In this document: positions 52,734-59,888 of the stretch, in pieces
Layout of the letters: every line of letters begins with the position of its first letter
Numbering within the stretch: position 1 is the stretch's first letter
Assembly (NCBI GenBank): GCA_965200375.1
Contig: OZ241353.1
Span: forward strand, 3,658,001-3,722,000
DNA length: 64,000 nucleotides
Reading direction: 5' to 3'
Origin: VXYL01 sp965200375
GTDB taxonomy: Bacteria; Pseudomonadota; Gammaproteobacteria; Pseudomonadales; Azotimanducaceae
The notes under the pieces: model-generated
What the model was told of the DNA's origin: nothing
Seen by the model: only the letters and a program-made list of their open reading frames with translations
Database searches by the model: none
Translations under genes and position numbers: made by a program

Positions 52734-53594
52734 CTAGCGGCCGGCCGTGGCGCGGCGAGGCGGCAGGTCCACGAAGTCCCCGGCGCGACCCTCGCGGCCG
52801 GCGCGCATTGCTTCCTGCATCTCGGCCGGCTGCAGGAAGGACGCGTTCCAGATGGCGACGTAGTCCAAGCCATCGGCGGTGCTGTGGTCCCGGGAGTAGT
52901 TGATCATGCGCTTACAGCCGTACACCGCCAGCGGCGGCTTGCTGGCGATCTGCTCCGCCACTTCGAAGACCCCGGCGAGCAGCGCCTCCTGGTCCGCGAA
53001 GACGCGGTTGACGAGGCCGACTTCCTTGGCCTCGGCGGCGGCCATGCGGCGGCCGGTGTAGGCCAGTTCCCGCACCACGCCCTCCGGGACGAGCTTCACG
53101 AGCCGCGGGAAGGTGCCCACGTCCGCGGTCATGCCGATGTTGATCTCGAAGATGGTGAAGTAGGCGTCTTCCGTGGCGTAGCGCATGTCGCAGGCCGAAA
53201 CCAGATCCACGCCGCCGCCGATGCAGCCGCCCTGCACCGCCGCGAGCACTGGAATGCGGCACTCTTCCAGGCAGCTAAAGGCCCGTTGCAGATGCGTGGC
53301 GCCGTCGTAGAAGGATGCGCCGTGGCGGATGCGCGCCGCCTTGGCGGCCTCGCTGTCCGCGCTCGGACCGCCGCCGAACGCCGCCAAGTCCATGCCGGCG
53401 GAGAAATGCGGGCCGGTGGACGACAGCACGATGGCCCGGGCACGGGCGTGGCCGTCGATGTCCGCGACGATGGCGGGAAGCTCGCGCCAGAAGGCTGGAT
53501 TCATGCTGTTGCGCTTGTCGGGCCGGGACAGCACGACATGGGCGACCTGGCCGCGGAAGTCGACGTCGAAGCTTTCGTAGGGGCCGTTGGACAT
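52734..53594 (-). CDS. Enoyl-CoA hydratase/isomerase, dienoyl-CoA isomerase-like
   Basis: A 286-residue crotonase-fold enzyme. The oxyanion-hole motifs are present (SAGMDLAAFGG and AAVQGGCIGGGVDLVSACDMR). The segment ACDMRYATEDAYFTIFEINIGMTADVGT places Asp, Glu and Asp exactly where ECH1-type delta3,5-delta2,4-dienoyl-CoA isomerases have their catalytic acids, so that activity is suggested. ATG 53594 chosen over a longer frame. First gene in an operon with the fused acyl-CoA dehydrogenase (42 bp downstream), DUF3667 and alcohol dehydrogenase genes. TAG stop in CTAG. Confidence 0.9.
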   Translation of the reverse strand: MSNGPYESFDVDFRGQVAHVVLSRPDKRNSMNPAFWRELPAIVADIDGHARARAIVLSSTGPHFSAGMDLAAFGGGPSADSEAAKAARIRHGASFYDGATHLQRAFSCLEECRIPVLAAVQGGCIGGGVDLVSACDMRYATEDAYFTIFEINIGMTADVGTFPRLVKLVPEGVVRELAYTGRRMAAAEAKEVGLVNRVFADQEALLAGVFEVAEQIASKPPLAVYGCKRMINYSRDHSTADGLDYVAIWNASFLQPAEMQEAMRAGREGRAGDFVDLPPRRATAGR

Positions 53595-53728
53595 GGCTGG
53601 CACCGTTGCGCTGGCTGGCGCCAATGGTGGCACATCTCCCCGTATCTCGTCCGCTGCGGTGCCGACCGGTCCCGTCCGCGCCAAGTGGGAACGGCCAATC
53701 TCCTACGGCGGCGCGGGAACGCGCCGCT

Positions 53729-53756
53729 TTGCCGGCGGCTTCGGCCCTACTATGAT
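53729..53756 (+). promoter_or_regulatory. Candidate sigma70 promoter of the aspartic protease-like gene
   Basis: TTGCCG (53729-53734), 16 bp, TATGAT (53751-53756), 28 bp upstream of ATG 53785. The rest of the 190-bp divergent gap to the isomerase gene has no gene. Confidence 0.5.
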
Positions 53757-53784
53757 CGAGAGACACCCAACGGCGGGAGGACAT

Positions 53785-54204
53785 ATGGGCTTGGCAGTGG
53801 CGGAGGTGCAGCTGCGCAATCCCCGGCGCCCTGAGCTCGGCGCGGTCCGCGTCGAAGCGCTGGCGGACACCGGTTCCGTGCATCTGTGCATCCCCGCGGC
53901 GCTGCGCGACAAACTCGCGCTCGAAGCCATCGACACCCGTCCCGCAACCTTGGCGGACGGCAGCGCCACGCGCGTGCCCTACGTCGGCCCCATCGAGACC
54001 CGCTGCCTGGACCGGGTCGGATTCACGGGGGCTCTGGTGATGGGCGATCAGCCGCTACTCGGCGCCGTGCCGATGGAGGACATGGATCTGGTAGTGGTGC
54101 CGAAGACCGGCGAGGTAGTCGCCAATCCGGCGAATCCGGACGGCCCCGGCTCCATCGCCAAGCTCGCGAAGGCGGCTGCCGACACCGCCCGCCAAGGGGT
54201 GTAG
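53785..54204 (+). CDS. Retropepsin-like (clan AA) aspartic protease-type protein
   Basis: A 139-residue cytoplasmic protein with one aspartic-protease half: D28-T29-G30 within VRVEALADTGSVHLCIP, followed later by LLGAVPMEDMDLVVVP, the second characteristic segment of clan AA retropepsin-like proteins (which act as dimers). GGGAGG seven bases before ATG 53785 sets the start. It is 63 bp upstream of trxA. Proteolytic activity and substrates are not established for this bacterial family. Confidence 0.8.
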   Translation: MGLAVAEVQLRNPRRPELGAVRVEALADTGSVHLCIPAALRDKLALEAIDTRPATLADGSATRVPYVGPIETRCLDRVGFTGALVMGDQPLLGAVPMEDMDLVVVPKTGEVVANPANPDGPGSIAKLAKAAADTARQGV

Positions 54205-54267
54205 AATCCCGCTCTCCCTTCCTCGGCCCGCCCTTGCAGGGCCCATTCCTCAACCCAAGGAGCCGCC

Positions 54268-54594
54268 ATGTCGGAGCACATTCAACACATCACGGACGCC
54301 GAGTGGGACGAGAAGGTCCTCGGCGCGGAGAAGCCCGTGCTGGTGGACTACTGGGCCGAGTGGTGCGGCCCGTGCAAGATGATCGCCCCCATTCTGGAGG
54401 AGATCGCCGAGGAGTACGCCGGGCGCGTGGACGTGTGCAAGCTGGACATCGATGCGAACCAGGAGATCCCGCCCAAGTACGGCATTCGCGGGATTCCCAC
54501 GCTGATGCTGTTCCGCAACGGCGAGGTGGAGGCCACCAAGGTAGGCGCACTGTCGAAGTCGCAGCTCGCTGCCTTCCTGGACAGCAACATCTGA
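54268..54594 (+). CDS. trxA: Thioredoxin
   Basis: General cytoplasmic disulfide reductase. 108 residues with W32-C33-G-P-C36, cis-Pro in GIPTLMLF, and DYWAEWCGPCKMIAPILEEIA as core; all key residues present. AAGGAG ribosome-binding site lies before ATG. It precedes rho as in E. coli and is followed by an intrinsic terminator. Confidence 0.98.
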   Translation: MSEHIQHITDAEWDEKVLGAEKPVLVDYWAEWCGPCKMIAPILEEIAEEYAGRVDVCKLDIDANQEIPPKYGIRGIPTLMLFRNGEVEATKVGALSKSQLAAFLDSNI

Positions 54595-54621
54595 TGCGCC
54601 GCCGCTCCCGAGGCCCTGGCC

Positions 54622-54648
54622 GCCGCGGTAGGCCCAGACCGCGGCTTT
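54622..54648 (+). terminator. Intrinsic terminator between trxA and rho
   Basis: GCCGCGGT (54622-54629) and ACCGCGGC (54638-54645) form an 8-bp perfect stem with an 8-base loop, followed by TTT. It is 27 bp after the trxA stop. Confidence 0.65.
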
Positions 54649-54809
54649 CGGCCCCGGTGCCTGGACACCCAGTGGCGCCCTCCGCTCCGCAGTGTTAGTC
54701 TCCAAACCCTCTCGGCGCGTCGCGCCCCTCCACTTCGAGCCCCAAGAGCGCGGTCGCGCCCTGCCCCAACCACCCCAGCCTGCCCCCGCAGGCGCCATTG
54801 AAGACCACC
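54649..54809 (+). promoter_or_regulatory. rho leader, C-rich and G-poor (possible rut/autoregulation site)
   Basis: The 161 bases before rho are rich in C and poor in G near the end (54719-54787, including stretches such as CCCTGCCCCAACCACCCC), as expected of Rho-utilisation sites. Rho represses its own leader in E. coli; the same arrangement after trxA makes autoregulation plausible. No conserved leader peptide was identified. Confidence 0.5.
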
Positions 54810-56072
54810 ATGAATCTAACTGAGCTGAAACGTAAGCCCGTGGGCGAACTCATCGAGATGGCCCGCGGCATTGGCCTCGACAACCTGGCGCGCTCGCGCA
54901 AGCAGGAGGTGGTAGCCGCCATCCTGCGCAAGCAGGCCACCAACGGCGACGACATCCACGGCGAAGGCACGCTGGAGATTCTGCCGGACGGCTACGGCTT
55001 CCTGCGCTCCGCCGACAGCTCCTACCTCGCCGGGCCGGACGACATCTACGTCTCCCAGAACCAGATCCGGCGCTTCAACCTGCGCACCGGGGACGGCATC
55101 GCCGGCAAGATCCGGCCGCCCAAGGGCGGCGCCGAGCGCTACTTCGCGCTGCTGAAGATCGACGAGGTGAACTTCAGCGAACCGATTTCCAAGCAGCAGA
55201 AGATCCTGTTCGAGAACCTTACCCCTGATTTCCCGGACGAGCGCCTCACCCTCGAACGGGGCAACGGCACCACGCAGGACCTGTCCTCCCGCATCGTCGA
55301 CCTCATAGCCCCCATCGGCAAGGGCCAGAGGGCGCTCATCGTGTCGCCGCCCAAAGCCGGCAAGACGTTGATGTTGCAGAACATTGCCGACTCCATTGCC
55401 GCCAACAACGAGAACGTGGTGCTCATCGTGCTGCTCATCGACGAGCGGCCGGAGGAAGTGACGGACATGCGCCGCATGGTGCGCGGCGAGGTGGTGGCCA
55501 GCACCTTCGACGAACCGCCGTCCCGCCATGTGCAAGTGGCGGAGATGGTCATCGAGAAGGCCAAGCGCCTCGTGGAGCACAAGAAGGACGTGGTGATCCT
55601 CCTCGATTCCATCACCCGCCTGGCACGGGCCTACAACACCATCGTGCCGTCCTCCGGCAAGGTACTCACCGGCGGCGTGGACGCCAACGCCCTCGAACGC
55701 CCCAAGCGCTTCTACGGCGCGGCCCGCAACTTCGTGGAGGGCGGCAGTCTCACCATCATCGCCACGGCCCTCATCGACACCGGCTCGAAGATGGACGAGG
55801 TGATCTACGAGGAGTTCAAGGGCCGCGGCAACCTCGAAATCCACCTGGAGCGCAAGATCGCCGAAAAGCGCGTCTGGCCGGCCATCAACATCCGCCGCTC
55901 CGGCACCCGACGGGAAGAGCGCCTGCTGCCGGAGGACGAGCTGCAACGGGTGTGGATCCTGCGCAAGCTGCTGCACGACATGGACGACATCGCCGCCATC
56001 GAGTTCATGGTGGACAAGCTCAAGGAAACCAAGACCAACGAGGAGTTCTTCAAGTCCATGCGCGGGCGCTAG
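54810..56072 (+). CDS. rho: Transcription termination factor Rho
   Basis: Hexameric RNA translocase that terminates transcription. ATG 54810 gives MNLTELKRKPVGELIEMARG, the E. coli-like start, and 420 residues (E. coli 419). Domains: RNA-binding N-terminal domain with DGYGFLRSADSSYLAGPDDIYVS (FLRS), Walker A SPPKAGKT, Walker B VVILLDSITRLARAYN, the Q- and R-loops in the C-terminal half, and GSKMDEVIYEEFKGRGN. The stop is TAG in CTAG; repeat copy D starts at the same CTAG. Confidence 0.99.
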   Translation: MNLTELKRKPVGELIEMARGIGLDNLARSRKQEVVAAILRKQATNGDDIHGEGTLEILPDGYGFLRSADSSYLAGPDDIYVSQNQIRRFNLRTGDGIAGKIRPPKGGAERYFALLKIDEVNFSEPISKQQKILFENLTPDFPDERLTLERGNGTTQDLSSRIVDLIAPIGKGQRALIVSPPKAGKTLMLQNIADSIAANNENVVLIVLLIDERPEEVTDMRRMVRGEVVASTFDEPPSRHVQVAEMVIEKAKRLVEHKKDVVILLDSITRLARAYNTIVPSSGKVLTGGVDANALERPKRFYGAARNFVEGGSLTIIATALIDTGSKMDEVIYEEFKGRGNLEIHLERKIAEKRVWPAINIRRSGTRREERLLPEDELQRVWILRKLLHDMDDIAAIEFMVDKLKETKTNEEFFKSMRGR

Positions 56073-56230
56073 TGTGCCGCTTCCAAATTACGTGTGTTCC
56101 AGCGGGCGGGTTCGTCGCTCGACTGGGATACCGGCGGCCTTGCGGGGCGGCACATCCTCAAGCAGCGCACGCCGAGGCGACGACAGACGAACGTGCCATT
56201 CGCCATGTCGATTCCGAATCGAACCGCTAG
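56069..56230 (-). repeat. CTAG-bounded dispersed repeat, copy D
   Basis: A 162-bp copy whose first CTAG (56069-56072) includes the rho stop codon. The other end is at CTAG 56227-56230. The hairpin core TCGATTCCGAATCGA is at about 56208-56222. Same orientation as copy A. A 4-bp target duplication at CTAG would leave the rho stop unchanged. Next to it, after 109 bp, lies the stop of an unusually short hemY. Confidence 0.85.
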
Positions 56231-56339
56231 CAGACCTACCGCCTCGCAGCAGCGCCAGCGCCCGTGCCGGGCGTTGCGGCATCCGAACCGACTCGTTGCG
56301 AAGGTCCTCGCCTGTCAAGCGGGCCAGCGGAACGGGCGC

Positions 56340-56981
56340 CTAGAGCCGGCCAGCCGCCGGTTGCTGCGCCCCGGCATCGCCGAGGGCCTGGCGGGCAGCC
56401 AGCAAGCGAGCGTTCACCAACGGGTGGCGAGGCGCCTCCTGGCTCAGCCCGGCGAGCGTGTCGAGGCTCGCCTGCCACTGCCCGGCCTGCTGCTGCAGCT
56501 CGCTGCGCGCCAGTTCCAGGACGAAGGCTGCGTTCGGCACCGCAGCCTTCGCATCGTCGAGGACGGCATCTCGATCCTCGAAGCGCTCGGCTTCGTTGGC
56601 CGCCCAGGCTGCGGCGACGAAGCCGTAGAGCGGCACGTCGAGGTGCGGCGCCGTCTCCCGCAGCGGCCGCTCCGCCTCGGCGCTGCGGCCTTCGAGCAGC
56701 AGCATGACGCCCTGCTGCGCGCGCGACCGCAAGGCGCACTGGCCGCGCCTTGCCGCCGCGGCGGCAAGGCGCGCGCCGCCTTGCGCCGTCGTCCGCCACA
56801 GGTTCCCGAGCAGGCAGGCGGCCGTGGCGATCAGAATCAGCACCGCCAGCGCGAACCACAAGCTGGTCTCCAGGGTGGCGCCGTCGTAGGCGATCAACAC
56901 ATAGCCAGCGTCGCGCAGCATCAGAGCCGCCAGCAGGCCGCCAAGTGCGAGCGCACAGAAGACGACGATCAGCCACGGCAT
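56340..56981 (-). CDS. hemY: HemY-like protein, truncated C-terminus
   Basis: Inner-membrane protein of the HemY family encoded with haem synthesis genes (not the protoporphyrinogen oxidase of the same name). Only 213 residues; related proteins usually have about 390. The N-terminal HemY_N part is present: MPWLIVVFCALALGGLLAALML membrane segment, GYVLIAYDGATLETSLWFALAVLILIA second segment, and helix-rich TPR-like repeats, then TAG where more TPRs would be expected. The following 109 bp in other frames do not continue the family. The start overlaps the hemX stop (TGATG). Loss near repeat copy D suggests deletion. Confidence 0.8.
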   Translation of the reverse strand: MPWLIVVFCALALGGLLAALMLRDAGYVLIAYDGATLETSLWFALAVLILIATAACLLGNLWRTTAQGGARLAAAAARRGQCALRSRAQQGVMLLLEGRSAEAERPLRETAPHLDVPLYGFVAAAWAANEAERFEDRDAVLDDAKAAVPNAAFVLELARSELQQQAGQWQASLDTLAGLSQEAPRHPLVNARLLAARQALGDAGAQQPAAGRL

Positions 56982-58030
56982 CACTCGCCGTCCTCCCGGG
57001 GTTGCGACCGCAGCGCCCGCAGCCGCGTCAGCGAACCCGATATGTCCGGCAACGTCGCTGCCAGATCCTCCTCCTGCAGGGCGTCCAAGGCCGCGGCGAG
57101 GGCGCGCCCGGCATCCGCGCGCAGGTTCACGTGGTCCGCGAGCCACTTGCTGGCGGCGGCCAGACTGGCGGCGAACGCGGCCTGATCCCGACGCAGCGCC
57201 GCCAGCTGGGCATGGTTGAGCGCCAGCCGCAGGTTCAGTTGCAGGTACTCGGCCTGTTCCGGCGGCAGCAGCGGTCGCGCCGGCGGGCCGTCGCCGCGGA
57301 ACCGCACCAGGCCCGCCAAGCGGCCGAGGACCGTGTCCGGCACGGCGGCCGCCTCCTCCTGGGCATCGAAGTCCGCTTCATCGGCCATGTAGGCCGGCGG
57401 GCGCAGCGGCAGTCGATCGAGCTGGCCTTTCAGGGCCGCAAGGCGCAGATAGATGCCCTGCACGTCCGTGCCGGCCACGGCTTCAAGGGCGGCCCGTTCC
57501 TGCGCCAAGAGGGCCCGCACGTCGTGGTACGCGAAGGGATCCGCGTCGGCCAGCGCCCGGTCCGCCGCGGCCAGCATCCCGAGGGCGCCGCCGGCGTCCG
57601 CTTCCAACCGAGCGCGATAGTTGGCAACTCGCAGCAGATACTCGGCCTCGGCGACCTGCCACCTCTGAGCTGGCACCGGGGTTGGCCCGGCATCCCCGAC
57701 AGCCTGCTCGCGCTGGGTCTGCCAGTCCCGCAGCTCGCGCCGCACCGACTCGGCGCGCTCGGCGTCGCGTCGCAATGCTTCGACGTCGGTGGCCAGCGTC
57801 GCAAATCCTTCGTCGAAGCGCTGCTCCAAGGAGGCGAACGTCGCGGCGCGTTTCTCCAGCGCCGCCCGCGCCTGTGCCCCGGTTCGTTGATCCTGCCAAG
57901 CGCGGTAGCCGACGAAGGCGGCCGTGCCAAGGGCGATCAGCAAGGCCAGGAGCGCCAACGCCGTAGTCGACAGGCGCCCTGACGCATCGGACTTGCGGCG
58001 CGCAACGTCGCTGGATTCGGAGTCGGTCAT
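56981..58030 (-). CDS. hemX: HemX-family membrane protein
   Basis: A 349-residue single-span membrane protein annotated in haem operons as an uroporphyrinogen methyltransferase-like protein, though catalysis is doubtful. The membrane segment is about residues 20-42 (RLSTTALALLALLIALGTAAFVGY), followed by a coiled-coil (ALEKRAATFASLEQRFDEGFATLATDVEALRRDAERAE) and a long helical periplasmic domain with RVANYRARLEADAGGALGMLAAADRALADADPFAYHDVRALLAQE. It overlaps hemD by ATGA. The function in haem metabolism is uncertain. Confidence 0.9.
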   Translation of the reverse strand: MTDSESSDVARRKSDASGRLSTTALALLALLIALGTAAFVGYRAWQDQRTGAQARAALEKRAATFASLEQRFDEGFATLATDVEALRRDAERAESVRRELRDWQTQREQAVGDAGPTPVPAQRWQVAEAEYLLRVANYRARLEADAGGALGMLAAADRALADADPFAYHDVRALLAQERAALEAVAGTDVQGIYLRLAALKGQLDRLPLRPPAYMADEADFDAQEEAAAVPDTVLGRLAGLVRFRGDGPPARPLLPPEQAEYLQLNLRLALNHAQLAALRRDQAAFAASLAAASKWLADHVNLRADAGRALAAALDALQEEDLAATLPDISGSLTRLRALRSQPREDGE

Positions 58031-58770
58031 CGGCGGCGGTGTTGCCCCGCGGTGGCGAGGAAGCGCGAGGTGGCGGCAGGCTGCGCTGGCGCAGTCTCGT
58101 CGCGCCGCAGCGCGGCGACTACCGAGCTCGCCCTTGCGCCGAGCGTAACAACGATGTTGCGGAAACCCAAGCGGACCGCCTGCCGGGCAACACGCCGCGA
58201 CGGCACCAGCAGGCGCACCCCGGGGTCGCGTCGGTCGCCAAGCCAGACCTCGGCGATGGCACCGACGCCGTCGCCGCTGCCAGCGACGATGGCGTCGATG
58301 GCTTGGTCGCCGATGCCGGGCGTCCGCCGCCGGCGGCGATAGACGTTCCACTCCCGCACCGAACCGCCTTGGCGGCGCAGCCAGTTCTGCACCACCTGCC
58401 GACCGCCCTCGCCTTTCACGATCAAGCTGCGGCCCGGCGCGTTCGGCAACGCCGCCACCACGCCGGCTGCGTCCCGGAGGCCCGCCAGGCACGGCGCGAC
58501 GCCGACGTTCCGCAACGCCGCTTCGCCGACATCGCCGATGGCTGCGCTCGGGCAGTTCGCCCACTCCGCTTGCCGCCACCCTTCGGCCACGGCGTTGTGG
58601 ACAGCGTGTTCCGAGACGAACAGCACGAAGTCGAAACCCCCAAGCGGCGGCGGCGCGCCGGTCGGCACGATGGCAAGCACCGGCGCCAGCAACACGCCGT
58701 GGCCCTCCCGGCGCAGCGCCGCCGCCAGCCGGCCAGCGCCCGGCTCGGTGCGGGTCACCCAGACTCTCAC
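58027..58770 (-). CDS. hemD: Uroporphyrinogen-III synthase
   Basis: Closes and inverts ring D to make uroporphyrinogen III. 247 residues; this family is very divergent, so evidence rests on length, RVWVTRTEPGAGRLAAALR (start) and GFDFVLFVSEHAVHNAVAEG (conserved TSxxxV-like segment), plus VKGEGGR, and the position between hemC and hemX. GTG start overlapping the hemC stop (GTGA). The C-terminus is rich in Arg/Ala and has a short extension. Confidence 0.87.
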   Translation of the reverse strand: MRVWVTRTEPGAGRLAAALRREGHGVLLAPVLAIVPTGAPPPLGGFDFVLFVSEHAVHNAVAEGWRQAEWANCPSAAIGDVGEAALRNVGVAPCLAGLRDAAGVVAALPNAPGRSLIVKGEGGRQVVQNWLRRQGGSVREWNVYRRRRRTPGIGDQAIDAIVAGSGDGVGAIAEVWLGDRRDPGVRLLVPSRRVARQAVRLGFRNIVVTLGARASSVVAALRRDETAPAQPAATSRFLATAGQHRRR

Positions 58771-59711
58771 TGCGGCGCGGCCTCGGCCACGGCGAGCAGC
58801 TCGCGGATGCCGAGGGCGGCGAGTTGGGTCGCGGCGCTCTCCGCAAGCGCGTGCGGTTCGTCTCCTGCCAGCTCCAGACGCATGCACTGGCTGCCGTCGG
58901 CATTCGCCGCCTGGGCCAGCAGACGCCAGGCACCGTCGTTGCGGCGGTGGCAGTGGATGCCGAGCGGCATCGCGCAGTCGGCGCCGAGGCGCACCGCCAG
59001 CTCGCGCTCGACTGCGACCGCCTGCTGCGCGTCGGCGTCCACGTGGGCAGCTACCAGGGCGGCAACGTCCTCGCGTTGCGCGGCCCACTGCAGGGCGATT
59101 GCGCCCTGGCCCGGCGCGGGGACGAACATGCCCGGATCCAGACGCTGGCCGATGCGGGCGCCCAGGCCCAGCCGGTCCAGCCCGGCGCATGCGAGCAGCA
59201 GCGCATCGAACTCGCCGCCGTCGAGGCGGCCCAGCCGAGTGTCCACGTTGCCGCGCACCGACACGACGTGGAGCGTCGGGTCCAGGCCGGCCAGGAATGC
59301 CTGACGGCGCTGGCTGGAGGTGCCCACCTTGGCACCGGCAGGCAGGGCGCGCGCGTTCTCCCTGCCGTGGCGGCGGCAGCCAGCGGGCGCCGGCACGAGA
59401 GCATCCCTGGCATCGCCGCGGGGGCCGAAGGCGCAGATCGGGAAGGCGGCCGACGGCTGCGCCGGAACATCTTTCATGCTGTGTACCGCAACGTCCGCCA
59501 TGCCGCTCGCCAGCGCAGCCTGCAGGGCGTCGACGAAGTCCTGCTTGCCCGCTGGCGGCGCGTCCGCCTGCTGTTGCCGGTCGCCGGTTGTGGCGAGTTC
59601 CACCAGCTCGGCGGCGAGCCCGGCGTTGCGCTGCCGCAGCTGCTTGGCGACGGCGTTGGCCTGGGCCAGCGCCAGGCGACTGCGTCGGGTGGCGATGCGG
59701 ATGGTCTGCAA
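58767..59711 (-). CDS. hemC: Porphobilinogen deaminase (hydroxymethylbilane synthase)
   Basis: Joins four porphobilinogens to hydroxymethylbilane using a dipyrromethane cofactor bound to Cys246 (GADCAMPLG). Also HSMKDVP with D81, the catalytic aspartate, and RGNVDTRLGRLDGGEFDA and PAPGQGAIALQ are present. TTG at 59711 with AGGGA upstream yields 314 residues, matching family length (313); no ATG fits. Start choice is therefore inferred. First gene of the hemC-hemD-hemX-hemY operon, divergent from argH across 177 bp. Confidence 0.95.
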   Translation of the reverse strand: MQTIRIATRRSRLALAQANAVAKQLRQRNAGLAAELVELATTGDRQQQADAPPAGKQDFVDALQAALASGMADVAVHSMKDVPAQPSAAFPICAFGPRGDARDALVPAPAGCRRHGRENARALPAGAKVGTSSQRRQAFLAGLDPTLHVVSVRGNVDTRLGRLDGGEFDALLLACAGLDRLGLGARIGQRLDPGMFVPAPGQGAIALQWAAQREDVAALVAAHVDADAQQAVAVERELAVRLGADCAMPLGIHCHRRNDGAWRLLAQAANADGSQCMRLELAGDEPHALAESAATQLAALGIRELLAVAEAAPQ

Positions 59712-59888
59712 GCGCGGGTCCCTGTTGTCAAGCTTCGCCGGATTGCCGGAGCGGCCAGCGCATCGAACGACACCCGCTGCCGCGTTGCTATACTGCCGTT
59801 CTCGACGGTCCAGCCGCGCAGCCAAGGTTGGAGCGCAGCTTGGGGTCACAGGCCCTGCGGCGGTGCGCAAGCCGAAGCAGAGGCAGTC

